From the NCBI GenBank assembly GCA_902363675.1, contig CABJAV010000015.1:1-64000 (forward strand): a stretch of DNA of 64,000 nt, in the 5' to 3' direction. A program made the translations under genes and the position numbers. Positions within the stretch are counted from its first letter, which is position 1. The number at the start of each line of letters is the position of its first letter. A model generated the notes under the pieces. It did no database searches. It was not told where the DNA came from and saw only the letters and a list, made by a program, of their open reading frames with translations. Positions 48,156 through 57,379 of this stretch are shown piece by piece. The stretch comes from Lachnospiraceae bacterium. GTDB taxonomy: Bacteria > Bacillota > Clostridia > Lachnospirales > Lachnospiraceae.

Positions 48156-49217
48156 CTACCTCCATTGCTCCCAATTCACAATTTTACCACTTCTGCCGAA
48201 TCCCCGGAAAAATCCGGCATTCCTTCCCTGCCTTTTCCCTCTGCTTTTAGACACCATAAGCTGCTGCCGAAAATGAAAATCCTCCCATTCAAGCATCGTA
48301 AATGGCTGCTCCTCAGTGACAAGCACCTGGGTATTTTTCTTATGGTACTCCGGATAATGCCCGACATATCCGCAACTATGCAGTTCTTTTTCGACCTGTC
48401 TGCGTTTCTGCCGGATCTCCAGATTCTTCGTTTCTCCGTAATCTCTTGGCGGATACGGACTTGATGCTTTCTGTACCAGCTCATATATATACTGATACAA
48501 AGCCTCCCTCTTCGGTGACAGCAACTGCCGGCTCAGATACACTTCCATTTTTTCCGTTGCGTTATTTGCGTACTGCTGCACCAGTGAAATAAATTCCGTA
48601 TCGTTTACCTCTTTTGCCAGACGAAGTACTGTCTCCACGCCTTCCTCACGCAATGGAAAATGGTCTGCCATAAGATCATCCACCACCGGAGACCACCTCC
48701 GGAATGGGGGAAAATAAATCAATCCCTGCAACGCGATCTCCGTCTCATTGCAATATTCCGGTCCCATATAACGGTATTTGTCCGCCATCGTTCCGACCAT
48801 ATAAACCAGTTGCCGCCACTGTTCCTGTCCCTTTACCCAAAAATGCCCGATTTCATGGTACCGGTAACAGGCCACATGCATCACAAGTGTCTCGAACCAT
48901 AAGGTGACGACATTGTCATATCCCTGATGTACGATCAGCCCATATCTTCCATCCTCCTGCGGGACAAGCAGCTCCACCTCCGTCACTTCCTGTTCCGGCT
49001 GGTAATCACCGCGCCGCGACGCATTCTCCAGCGTAAGATAACACTCCACCGCATCATTCATAATATAGGGAATAATATATTCTTTTCTACCATCCTTTTC
49101 CTGTATACAAAGCTCAAAAGAGCCATAATCCAATAACTCACCGATCATGTAAAACGGTTTTGGCATGTCCTCCTGCAACCCCGGAAGAATGGATTTTAAT
49201 TCATTATAATCTTTCAT
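48156..49217 (-). CDS. DUF3878-family protein
   Basis: 353 residues, cytosolic, rich in aromatic residues. HVACYRYHEIGHFWVKGQEQ near residue 135 includes a YRYHEIGHFW core that marks this Lachnospiraceae family. An HEIGH pattern could be read as a zinc-protease HExxH motif, but the surrounding context does not support a peptidase. The C-terminus is basic. Function unknown. Confidence 0.7.
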   Translation of the reverse strand: MKDYNELKSILPGLQEDMPKPFYMIGELLDYGSFELCIQEKDGRKEYIIPYIMNDAVECYLTLENASRRGDYQPEQEVTEVELLVPQEDGRYGLIVHQGYDNVVTLWFETLVMHVACYRYHEIGHFWVKGQEQWRQLVYMVGTMADKYRYMGPEYCNETEIALQGLIYFPPFRRWSPVVDDLMADHFPLREEGVETVLRLAKEVNDTEFISLVQQYANNATEKMEVYLSRQLLSPKREALYQYIYELVQKASSPYPPRDYGETKNLEIRQKRRQVEKELHSCGYVGHYPEYHKKNTQVLVTEEQPFTMLEWEDFHFRQQLMVSKSRGKRQGRNAGFFRGFGRSGKIVNWEQWR

Positions 49218-49397
49218 GTTTTATTCAAGTTCTTTCCGTTCTTTCTTCGATTTCATACTGTCTCTGCCACTTACATTATACGCAAAAAGCTGTAAAATTC
49301 AATGCGGATTTTACAGCCTTTTTATAACACTTCTCTTGCCTGTCCGCAGAAAACGCGGTACAATGCAAATCAAATACTACATGCACAAGGAGAACTT

Positions 49398-50192
49398 ATG
49401 AAAAAAATCGCTTTTTTTGATATTGACGGTACACTTACCTCAGAAATAGATGGGTCCATTCCGGTCAGCGCAATCGAAGCTATACGCGCCGCCCGCGCAA
49501 ACGGGAATTTAATGTTCATCAATACAGGAAGATGCTTTCAAAATGTGGAAGAACGTTTCCGTTCCATCGGATTTGACGGACTCGTGTGCGGATGCGGCAC
49601 CAATATTTACTGTGAGGACAGGGAAATTCTACATGTGTCTCAGACACATGATGTCACTATGGAACTCCTAAAAGCTGCCCAGGACGCAGACTTAGATATT
49701 CTTTTTGAATCCTACAAGGAAGTTACCTTTGACCGCAGCCGTCCTTTACATGACTCGGAAGCAATAAAGTTATACCGACAGTTTGCAAGCTTTGATTATC
49801 ATATGCCGGACCCGAACACAACCCCGGATTTTGCATGTGATAAATTTGTTACCTGGTTCCAAAAGCCCGCACAGCTTGCTGAGTTTCGTCAGGTAAGTGA
49901 TCAATATTTTACCTGTATTGACCGTGGCGGAAATTTCCGTGAATATGTTCCGCATGGATATAGCAAAGCGACCGGTATCCAGTATGTTCTGGATCATTAT
50001 GGTCTTCGCAAGGAAGACGCCTATGTCTTTGGTGACAGCAACAATGATCTGCCTATGCTCACATATATTCCAAACAGCGTGGCCATGGGAAATGCAAGTC
50101 CAGCATCGCTCTTTGACGAGGTATCCTATGTGACAAAGAAAGCCAGCGAAGATGGCATTTCTGTGGCATTGGAACACTTTGGATTCATTTAA
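49398..50192 (+). CDS. HAD-family hydrolase (Cof type)
   Basis: 264 residues from ATG 49398, with AGGAG five bases upstream. HAD motif I FFDIDGTLTS at residues 5-14, motif II FINTGRC, the C2-type cap, and motif IV VFGDSNNDLPML near 210. The group dephosphorylates sugar phosphates or flavin precursors. Single gene with its own terminator. Confidence 0.92.
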   Translation: MKKIAFFDIDGTLTSEIDGSIPVSAIEAIRAARANGNLMFINTGRCFQNVEERFRSIGFDGLVCGCGTNIYCEDREILHVSQTHDVTMELLKAAQDADLDILFESYKEVTFDRSRPLHDSEAIKLYRQFASFDYHMPDPNTTPDFACDKFVTWFQKPAQLAEFRQVSDQYFTCIDRGGNFREYVPHGYSKATGIQYVLDHYGLRKEDAYVFGDSNNDLPMLTYIPNSVAMGNASPASLFDEVSYVTKKASEDGISVALEHFGFI

Positions 50193-50224
50193 ACCGCTTT
50201 AAAACAATTTCTTACTATAACAAA

Positions 50225-50266
50225 AAGAAGCCGCTACATGAATTACTTCATGTAACAGCTTCTTTT
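50225..50266. terminator. Bidirectional terminator
   Basis: AAGAAGCCGCTACATGAA pairs with TTCATGTAACAGCTTCTT, between the convergent HAD and ferredoxin genes. Confidence 0.9.
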
Positions 50267-50289
50267 GTTTTACCTGTATGTAGCTGTGA

Positions 50290-50460
50290 TTAGCCCTGAG
50301 CAATAGCTCCAGTAGGGCAAACACCTGCACATGTACCACAATCTACACAAGCAGATCCGTCGATCTCGTACTGAGAAGCACCTGCAGAGATTGCTCCTAC
50401 AGGACACTCACCTGCACATGTACCACAGCTAACGCATGAATCAGAAATTACGTATGCCAT
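50290..50460 (-). CDS. 2[4Fe-4S] ferredoxin
   Basis: 56 residues, with GGAGG eight bases before ATG 50460. Two CxxCxxCxxxCP motifs: CVSCGTCAGECP near residue 9 and CVDCGTCAGVCP near 38, the classical clostridial ferredoxin with two 4Fe-4S clusters. It carries electrons for pyruvate oxidoreductase, hydrogenase and Rnf-type systems. Confidence 0.97.
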   Translation of the reverse strand: MAYVISDSCVSCGTCAGECPVGAISAGASQYEIDGSACVDCGTCAGVCPTGAIAQG

Positions 50461-50550
50461 AATAGAATCCTCCTTAAATAATGATCATTATTCGCCTCAT
50501 TGGCTTAAGGATATTCTAGTACAAACCCCAAAGAAGTTCAAGAGTTCCGA

Positions 50551-50578
50551 CAAATGTATTTAATTTGATGCATGCGCA
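50551..50578. repeat. 28-bp intergenic repeat, copy 1
   Basis: CAAATGTATTTAATTTGATG then CATGCGCA, just after the stop of the PqqD-like gene. Nearly the same bases occur at 52957-52984 after another gene. Confidence 0.7.
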
Positions 50579-50585
50579 CATATTC

Positions 50586-50939
50586 CTAATTCCAGGTAAT
50601 AAAATGATAACTGTCAAGTACCTGAAAGAATTTTGCCAGTCTTTCGTACAATGGATTGGCTTTCTCTCCGAACTGCTCCTCCACTTCTTTGCCAATGGCG
50701 ATGATGTCTTTCTCACCATCCATGATTGGCCAGACAAAACTTCCCATTTCGTCAAGGTGAATGTGCGTAACCTTTGGCTTGTGAAAAAATTTCTGTGCCA
50801 GCCGATTGAAAAAGCCGGTATTTTCGATATCCAGTGTAACGATTCCTTTTTCGTCCTTCGCCCATGCAATGGCTTCATGACGCTTTGGTTTTCTTTCCAG
50901 ATAATTTTCCTGTTGATCTTTGTTTGTTTTTTTCTTCAT
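50586..50939 (-). CDS. PqqD-like protein next to an OPT transporter
   Basis: 117 residues. The C-terminal 75 (HIHLDEMGSFVWPIMDGEKD, IGKEVEEQFGEKANPLYERL, AKFFQVLDSYHFI) form a PqqD-type winged helix. It starts two bases after the OPT transporter gene ends, so the two are cotranscribed. PqqD proteins bind peptides, which fits a peptide transporter, but no RiPP precursor is seen here. A role as an accessory or regulator of uptake is inferred only from position. Confidence 0.8.
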   Translation of the reverse strand: MKKKTNKDQQENYLERKPKRHEAIAWAKDEKGIVTLDIENTGFFNRLAQKFFHKPKVTHIHLDEMGSFVWPIMDGEKDIIAIGKEVEEQFGEKANPLYERLAKFFQVLDSYHFITWN

Positions 50940-50941
50940 CT

Positions 50942-52855
50942 CTATTTACTTTCTTTTTTCTTCTTCCAAAAAGAAAATTTCAGTACCAAAAGAATAATCA
51001 GTGCAAATACAACCAGACTTCCGATTGTAGCTACCGGCTCAGAAAGGTTGAGCTTTCCGGACAAGTCGATAACCTCGTCAATCTTAAATACAGCAAATAC
51101 GGCAAGAAGGATACCAATGATACCTTCACCTGCGATCATACCTGAGCAGTATAGCATACCATCGCTGATTATACGCTCCTTGTCTTTCTTCTCCTTCTTA
51201 GACTTCTCAAAGGCAAGACGGATAAGTCCACCAACCATGATGCATGCGTTCAGCTGTACTGGAAGGTATACACCAATTGCGAATGGAAGTACCGGAATTC
51301 CAACAACTTCTACTGCAATAGCAAGGAATACACCGATGAATACCAATGCCCATGGAAGGTTGTTGTTCATAACACCCTCGATGATCATCTTCATCAGCAT
51401 TGCCTGTGGAGCACCAAGCTGCTCGGTACCGAATCCCCATGCAGAATCTAACAGATACAGTACACCACTGATTGCAAGACCTGCTGCGATAACACCGATG
51501 ATCTCACCGATCTGCTGCTTCTTTGGTGTTGCACCAAGCAGATAACCGGTCTTCAAATCCTGTGACGTATCACCAGCAATAGCTGCTACAATACAGATGA
51601 TAGAACCGATAGCGATCGCTCCCTGCATTCCGTGGATACCGGAATCACCAGTTGCCTTCAGAATAATTGTTGCAATCAAAAGTGTTGCAATTGCCATACC
51701 GGAAACCGGGTTATTGGAACTTCCTACTAAACCAACCATTCTTGAAGAAACAGTTGCGAAGAAAAATCCGAAAATAACTACGATCACTGCACCCAGTAAT
51801 GAAACTGGAATCTGTGGAAGTAACCATACAAGGATGGTCAGAATTGCAATTGCTGCAAGGATGATTTTCATGTTCAGATCCTGATTGGTACGAACATTTC
51901 CACCCTCTTTTGTTCCATTCATGCTCTTTAATGCATCACGGAAAGTACGTACAATAAGTGGCAATGACTTGATCAGACTGATGATACCTCCAGCTGCGAG
52001 TGCACCCGCACCGATATAACGAATATAACTTCCCCAGATAGCGCTTGCTCCACCGCTTGCAAACATCTCGCCAATTGGAGCTGTACCAGGATAAAGTGTA
52101 AGATCCGATCCAAATAATACGATTGCCGGAATCAATACTAACCAGCTGATGATACCACCGGCGAACATATAAGAAGAAATTCTAGGTCCACAAATGTAAC
52201 CGACACTCATTACAGCCGGATAAATCTGTGTTCCGATTTCACCTGCATATCCCTTTACGCGGATATTAATTTCACTTGGAACAAGTTTCAAACCATCGAT
52301 GATGAATTTGAATGCTCCTGCGATACCCAGTCCTGCGAATACAGTTGAAGCATTTGCTCCTCCCTCTTCACCTGCTAAAAGTACCTCTGCACATGCAGTT
52401 CCTTCCGGATATGGAAGCACTCCATGCTCTCTTACGATCAGCGCATTACGAAGTGGCACCATGAAAAACACACCGAGAAGACCACCGATTAATGCAATAA
52501 CCGTAATCTCAAGAATACTAGGCTTGTCCATTTTGCCTTCTGCTGCCCATAAGAACAAAGCAGGAAGTGTAAAGATTGCACCTGCTGCCAGAGATTCACC
52601 AGCGGAACCGATGGTCTGTACCAGGTTGCTCTCCAAAATGGAGTTCTTTTTCATAATCACTCGAATGACACCCATAGAAATAACGGCTGCCGGAATAGAT
52701 GCGGATACCGTCATACCAACGCGCAATCCCAGATACGCGTTTGCTGCACCGAATACAACTGCCAGAAGGACTCCCATAATAATGGATGTTACTGTAAGTT
52801 CAGGGGTAACTTTTTCTGGCGCAATATACGGCTTAAACTCTTGTTTTTCGTTCAA
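50942..52855 (-). CDS. OPT-family oligopeptide transporter
   Basis: 637 residues with about 15 membrane helices. N-terminal ELTVTSIIMGVLLAVVFGAA and NAYLGLRVGMTVSASIPAAV, the loop PYPEGTACAEVLLAGEEGG near 150, and MSVGYICGPRISSYMFAGG near 225 are hallmarks of the bacterial OPT subgroup. It imports oligopeptides by proton or sodium symport. AAGGGGAAAGGAG precedes the start. Confidence 0.94.
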   Translation of the reverse strand: MNEKQEFKPYIAPEKVTPELTVTSIIMGVLLAVVFGAANAYLGLRVGMTVSASIPAAVISMGVIRVIMKKNSILESNLVQTIGSAGESLAAGAIFTLPALFLWAAEGKMDKPSILEITVIALIGGLLGVFFMVPLRNALIVREHGVLPYPEGTACAEVLLAGEEGGANASTVFAGLGIAGAFKFIIDGLKLVPSEINIRVKGYAGEIGTQIYPAVMSVGYICGPRISSYMFAGGIISWLVLIPAIVLFGSDLTLYPGTAPIGEMFASGGASAIWGSYIRYIGAGALAAGGIISLIKSLPLIVRTFRDALKSMNGTKEGGNVRTNQDLNMKIILAAIAILTILVWLLPQIPVSLLGAVIVVIFGFFFATVSSRMVGLVGSSNNPVSGMAIATLLIATIILKATGDSGIHGMQGAIAIGSIICIVAAIAGDTSQDLKTGYLLGATPKKQQIGEIIGVIAAGLAISGVLYLLDSAWGFGTEQLGAPQAMLMKMIIEGVMNNNLPWALVFIGVFLAIAVEVVGIPVLPFAIGVYLPVQLNACIMVGGLIRLAFEKSKKEKKDKERIISDGMLYCSGMIAGEGIIGILLAVFAVFKIDEVIDLSGKLNLSEPVATIGSLVVFALIILLVLKFSFWKKKKESK

Positions 52856-52956
52856 TGTTATTCTCCTTTCCCCTTAATAGTAAAGTATCTTCAATATTAT
52901 ATCTTATTTTCTCATTATTGGCAACTATTTATGCTTTCCGCCAGTTCCACATCAGC

Positions 52957-52984
52957 CAAATGTATTTAATTTGATGCACGCGCA
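52957..52984. repeat. 28-bp intergenic repeat, copy 2
   Basis: CAAATGTATTTAATTTGATG then CACGCGCA, a few bases after the stop of the gene at 53.0 kb. It matches copy 1 at 50551 except for one base. Confidence 0.7.
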
Positions 52985-52991
52985 TGTGTTC

Positions 52992-53761
52992 TTAAGCATT
53001 CTGCTTTTTCTTAAGAGAATCGTAAGTTTTTGCACAGATAATGAATGAAAGGGCTGTCAAGCCCAGCACGATCAGGGTTCCGGCAACAAGCCGGTTCACA
53101 AAAAATTCCATGCACTCCAGACGATGCAACATGTCGCTATACACATAGGTCAGATAAATATTGGCAACTACCGGATACGTTCCCATATGAACCATCGGTG
53201 CCGCGCATCTGGTTCTCCGCACAAAATCCACCACCAGAATAACCAAATTGATCACGAACACAACAATCAGCCGTCCCTCCAGATACCATCCGACCGAAGA
53301 TGGCTGCATATGAAAAGGCATCTGCCCTCGGCTGACCATTATGGTGTTGATAAACATTCCGGCAATCATATAGATACCGGTTACAATACTGATCGTGATG
53401 ATCCATTTTCTAAAACGATCGAATTCCACAACTTTCGTTCGATGATCCATGATACATTTTGCTGCCAATAGTATCAGTACAACGGCAAGTTCCACATAAG
53501 TCATGCTGTCTATTGCATTTCCTCGAAAAGCAAGGCCACCTTTAAAAAGCAGATAACACAGTATCACAATCGCGACTCCATTCTCGACAAGCTTGCGCAT
53601 TTTTTCCTTGCCCTGCATCTTGGCAACACGCACAACTTCTGTGATTGCAGTATCCTGATCACTGTCTTTTGTTCCCGTGATAATATCCTGAATCCGCAGC
53701 TCAAGCATCTGTGCCACTGGCTCGATCACACCAATATCCGGAAACGTCTCACCCGTCTCCC
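52992..53761 (-). pseudogene. XRE-type membrane protein cut by a mobile element
   Basis: The remaining frame encodes about 255 residues. It opens with ETGETFPDIGVIEPVAQMLE and LRIQDIITG, the last half of an XRE helix-turn-helix domain in which Trp-Glu-x-Gly normally precedes. About six membrane helices follow (AIVILCYLLFKGGLAF onwards). The codon for that Trp is lost at 53760-53762, where foreign sequence begins. A GTG at 53729 gives only a partial product. HTH domains fused to membrane domains are common regulators in this group. Confidence 0.8.
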
Positions 53762-53795
53762 TTAATTAAAGATATTGTTGGGTAAAAAAGAAAGG

Positions 53796-55418
53796 TCAGT
53801 CGATTTTGCCGATGAAGCGGTAGTAGATTTCTACTTCCTGCTCACGGCTTCCGTCCTCGCCCTTGACAGCTTCGTGGACGGTTATTTTTTCAATTAGAGT
53901 GTTCAGAAGTTCGGCGGTCAGCTCCACAGGGTTGACATACTGTTTCATCAGGGCAATCCACTTTTCAGCATCCGCTGCGGTCTGTACGGCGGCTTCCATC
54001 GTTTCGTGAAGCTGTCTTATTTTTGTTTCAAGCTCCTTTTGCTCGTTCTGGTACTTCTCGGACAGCATATTGAAGTTATACTCGGTTATGCGTCCGGCAG
54101 ACCAGTCCTCATACATTTTAGCAAACAGCCCGTCAACCTCGGCTTTACGCTTCTCTGCCTTTTTCAGCTCCGCAGCCTGCTTTTTCTTCGCAGAGTTTCT
54201 TTCCCTGTCGCTGGCATTGAGCAGGCGTTTCAGCAGATTGTCCTCGTCTTTCTGTGCCAGCATAGACCAGTATTGCAGTCTTGCAAGCACATAGGCATAC
54301 AGTACATCATAGCGGATATAGTGCATGGAACACTGGCGTAATCCCTGCCCGTTCTTGCTGCAATGGTAGTACCCGTATGGGTTCTTATTCTGCTTGTTTT
54401 CCCCATAGGCTAAAGACCATCCGCAGTCTGCACATTTTATCAATCCTGCGAAAATCTGTGTCGTACCGTTTCTGCGTTTCCTGCGTCTGCTTGCAATCAG
54501 CTCCTGAACTTTTTGGAACACTTCTTCAGAAATGATGGCTTCGTGGGTATTTTCCACACGATACCATTCTTCCTGCGGCTTCCGCACCTTTTTCTTGTTC
54601 TTGAATGAAATGTTGCTCTGCTTGTTGTGAATGCTGTGACCGATGTAGGTTTCCTCTTTCAAAATGCTCTTGACCTGTGCTATCGTCCACGCATAGGCTT
54701 TTTCTGCGGGCGCACCGGCGTAGATATTGGCGAAAGTCCCGTATCTTTCATAGTTCAGCCAGCCGGGGGTAGGTACTTTTTCCTCCACCAGAATCCGTGT
54801 AATGCTGGCGGCTCCGCGCCCGTGTACAGCAAGGTCAAAAATCTTCTCTACAATCCAGCGTGTTTCCGGGTCGATCAGAAGATGACCTTTTTTGTCCGGG
54901 TCTTTTACATAGCCCAGCGGTGCATAGGCTCCATAGTGTGCGCCATTGGCAAATCTTGTGTGCATGGCAGCCTTGACCTTTTTGCTGGTCTGTCGGGCGT
55001 GCATTTCATTCAGGATGTTTAAGAACGGTGCAAGCTCGCTTTCTCCGTTGATGGTGTCCACATTGTCATTGATGGCAATGTAGCGTACTCCCTTGCTGGG
55101 GAAATAGATTTCCGTGTACTGACCGGTCAGGATATAGTTTCTTCCCAGACGGGATAAGTCCTTTGTGACAACGCAGTTGATTTTCCCGTCTTCGATGTCA
55201 TCAATCATCCTTTGGAAACTTGGACGCTCGAAATTTGTCCCACTCCATCCGTCGTCAATGTACTCGTCTACAACGGTCAGCCCATGCTCTGCGGCATACT
55301 GTCTAAGCATCATGCGCTGGGTCTGGATACTGCCGCTTTCCCCCTGTAATTCATCGTCACGGCTCAATCTCAAATATAGTGCAGTGTTATAAATCGTTGT
55401 ATTGTATGGTTGTTTCAC
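53796..55418 (-). CDS. Large serine recombinase (TnpX/TndX-like)
   Basis: 540 residues from GTG 55418, ten bases after GGAGG. Catalytic Ser in ALYLRLSRDDE near residue 15, then the resolvase core (DEYIDDGWSGTNFERPSFQR, VTKDLSRLGRNYILTG), a recombinase domain (GYVKDPDKKGHL...), a zinc ribbon CADCGWSLAYG ... YHCSK and a C-terminal coiled coil. It excises and integrates the element at GA-containing targets. It stands at the element's left end. Confidence 0.95.
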   Translation of the reverse strand: MKQPYNTTIYNTALYLRLSRDDELQGESGSIQTQRMMLRQYAAEHGLTVVDEYIDDGWSGTNFERPSFQRMIDDIEDGKINCVVTKDLSRLGRNYILTGQYTEIYFPSKGVRYIAINDNVDTINGESELAPFLNILNEMHARQTSKKVKAAMHTRFANGAHYGAYAPLGYVKDPDKKGHLLIDPETRWIVEKIFDLAVHGRGAASITRILVEEKVPTPGWLNYERYGTFANIYAGAPAEKAYAWTIAQVKSILKEETYIGHSIHNKQSNISFKNKKKVRKPQEEWYRVENTHEAIISEEVFQKVQELIASRRRKRRNGTTQIFAGLIKCADCGWSLAYGENKQNKNPYGYYHCSKNGQGLRQCSMHYIRYDVLYAYVLARLQYWSMLAQKDEDNLLKRLLNASDRERNSAKKKQAAELKKAEKRKAEVDGLFAKMYEDWSAGRITEYNFNMLSEKYQNEQKELETKIRQLHETMEAAVQTAADAEKWIALMKQYVNPVELTAELLNTLIEKITVHEAVKGEDGSREQEVEIYYRFIGKID

Positions 55419-55525
55419 GGTTAAAAATCCTCCTTCTAAAAGAAACAACCCACGCTTATACAATACTCGCTGGTACAAGTATATCATAAGCGTGGGCTGA
55501 TTGACAGTCGTTATTCCGTATTTTT

Positions 55526-55711
55526 TCAGGAAGCGGCGGCAGCGTGCTGGATCACATCTTCCAGCAGGCTGTCAAGCGGCTTCCCATCCTGTGCGAAATG
55601 CTCCGATACCTTGATACGGACTTTCCCCATGACAAAATACTGGGTGCCGTCTTTTTCGGTAAGCAGGGTGCCGCTGTTTTTGTTATTGCTCTCGTTTTTG
55701 CTTTTTGCCAT
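55526..55711 (-). CDS. TnpW-like transposon protein
   Basis: 61 residues: MAKSKNESNNKNSGTLLTEK, DGTQYFVMGKVRIKVSEHFA, then PLDSLLEDVIQHAAA. Short proteins with the KVRIKVSEHF segment accompany TnpX-type recombinases (TnpW in Tn4451). It may assist or regulate recombination. Confidence 0.75.
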   Translation of the reverse strand: MAKSKNESNNKNSGTLLTEKDGTQYFVMGKVRIKVSEHFAQDGKPLDSLLEDVIQHAAAAS

Positions 55712-55787
55712 AGGCAGTTACCTCCATAAATGAAATATGCCCGACAAGGGAATGTCAGACAGGTGTACAGCCGCAGACTGTCTCCGT

Positions 55788-56062
55788 GTCAACCAAACCG
55801 TGTCAACCGGCAGAAAAGACTTTGAAAACAATCCATAGGCGCTCTATTATTACTTTTTACTTTTTCTTTGATTTCTTGGTTGACATGGTTGACAAAGGAG
55901 AGAAATGCCCCAAATATCAGGCTTTTCCCCGTCAACCGGCTGTCAACCAAAGCGTCAACCAAACTGTCAACCGGTGGCTTTTCAGAATGGAAGTTCCATT
56001 TGCCGGGCTTCTTCTTCCGTGATTTCCTGAAAACCGTCCCCCTCCGGCGGAGCTTGGTTGAC
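55788..56062. repeat. Iteron-like GTCAACC cluster
   Basis: GTCAACC at 55788, 55802, 55931, 55942, 55954 and 55966, and its complement GGTTGAC at 55878, 55887 and 56056. The four at 55931-55972 are direct repeats 11-12 bases apart, about one helical turn. It lies at and beyond the 3' end of the vapE-like gene. Such phased repeats beside replication genes suggest a replication or regulatory site of the excised element. A frame across it (55789-56064) is probably not a gene. Confidence 0.6.
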
Positions 56063-57379
56063 ACGCTCCCAGCCTTTTTGAGAACCGTATTTCTTATACC
56101 GCTTCGGGCTTTTGTAGGCTACCCAGCCCTGTATGATGCCGCCCGCAATGCCGGTATTCATAATCTCGCAGATTGCCCGTGTCTCCCAGTCTGCCGGGGA
56201 ATTTAAGTTCCCCAGCGCTTCCTCATAAAGCTGCTTGGAACATACCCTGTCGCCGGTGTAGTCCTCCAAATAGGCGTAGATCATGCCGGCCTGTGTGTCT
56301 TCCTGCATAAAGTCCTGCTGGTGGGCGTTCAGGTATCGGTTCATTTCCATGCTGAATGACAGCTTATACTTCCCACTGCGATAAACCGTCATGGCTTCCG
56401 CCCACATCTGTTCGATATACGCCCTCGCCGCCGCTTCATCGTCCAGTATGTGAACCTCCGCCCGTTCCGGGTACACCGTCACGGGGAGAAAGCGCCGGTT
56501 GCCGGTGCGGTCACGGGGCAAAAAGTCCTGCCGGTTGGTCGTCCCTCCAAATACACATTGCCGCAGCCGGTCTGCCGGATGTGTCTCATACGGCACTTTG
56601 TAGGTTTCTTTCTGGCGGCTTAAGAATGACTTGATTTCCTCAATACTCTTGGCGTTGGCTGTGGCAATCATCTCCGACATCTCGATAATCCAATGCCCTT
56701 GCAGCTTGCGGTACACATTTTCATCGTCCAGCTTTTTCAAATCGTCTGAAAACCATTCGTCCCTGCCTGCCAGCAGCCGGAAAAAGGTAGATTTCCCGGC
56801 TCCCTGACCACCAACCAGACAGAGCATGACCTCAAACTTGCTCCCCGGTCTGAATACCCGCCGGATGGCTCCCATCAGGAACAGTTTCAAGGCTTCATAG
56901 GTGTATTCGTCCGTATCGGCTCCCAGAAAGTGATGCAGGGCGTAACGGATGCGCTCTGTGCCGTCCCATTGCAGGCTGTTCAGGTAATCCCTGACTGGAT
57001 GGTAGCGGTTTTCATTGGCAACAATCTTGATGGCGCTCTGCACCTTTTTCTCGCTGGTAAGCCCGTAATTTTCTTCCAGATACAAAAGCAGGTAGTTCAT
57101 GTCCATGTCGGTCAGCGTGGTACTGGTGCGCTCCCAGCCCAGCGGCTTCACAATGTCAATCTGCTCCGTCAAAAGGTTCAGGCGCAGCGCCCCGCGAAAC
57201 AGAGGGTCACGCTGGAACACCGTCAGGCAGTTTCGGATGCTGTTCTTCACGCCGCCTTTCTGCGTCCCCTCTAATGTTTCCCGGATTTCTGCCGGTGTCT
57301 GCGCCGGTTCCATTGTGTCCATCGTCCTTTTGACCGCTTCCTGCGTTTCCGGCGGCAAGCTCTGAAATTCGCTGTTCAA
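55982..57379 (-). CDS. VapE-family ATPase/helicase
   Basis: 465 residues. The virulence-associated E domain spans about 130-390. Walker A LVGGQGAGKSTFFRLLAG near 205, Walker B-like HWIIEMSEMI, and FGGTTNRQDFLPRDRTGNRR, which carries the family's conserved Asn-Arg. With a CHC2 primase upstream it forms the replication module of many integrative elements. It overlaps the primase gene by 173 bases. Confidence 0.88.
   Translation of the reverse strand: MNSEFQSLPPETQEAVKRTMDTMEPAQTPAEIRETLEGTQKGGVKNSIRNCLTVFQRDPLFRGALRLNLLTEQIDIVKPLGWERTSTTLTDMDMNYLLLYLEENYGLTSEKKVQSAIKIVANENRYHPVRDYLNSLQWDGTERIRYALHHFLGADTDEYTYEALKLFLMGAIRRVFRPGSKFEVMLCLVGGQGAGKSTFFRLLAGRDEWFSDDLKKLDDENVYRKLQGHWIIEMSEMIATANAKSIEEIKSFLSRQKETYKVPYETHPADRLRQCVFGGTTNRQDFLPRDRTGNRRFLPVTVYPERAEVHILDDEAAARAYIEQMWAEAMTVYRSGKYKLSFSMEMNRYLNAHQQDFMQEDTQAGMIYAYLEDYTGDRVCSKQLYEEALGNLNSPADWETRAICEIMNTGIAGGIIQGWVAYKSPKRYKKYGSQKGWERVNQAPPEGDGFQEITEEEARQMELPF

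Noticed and set aside
48156..49217. HExxH zinc peptidase
   Set aside because: HEIGH occurs in a YRYHEIGHFW segment of a DUF3878-type protein with no downstream metal ligand pattern of a known peptidase.
55789..56064. 91-codon frame encoding VDSLVDALVDS
   Set aside because: The repeats in the peptide come from the GTCAACC DNA repeats; it overlaps the vapE-like gene and has no family.
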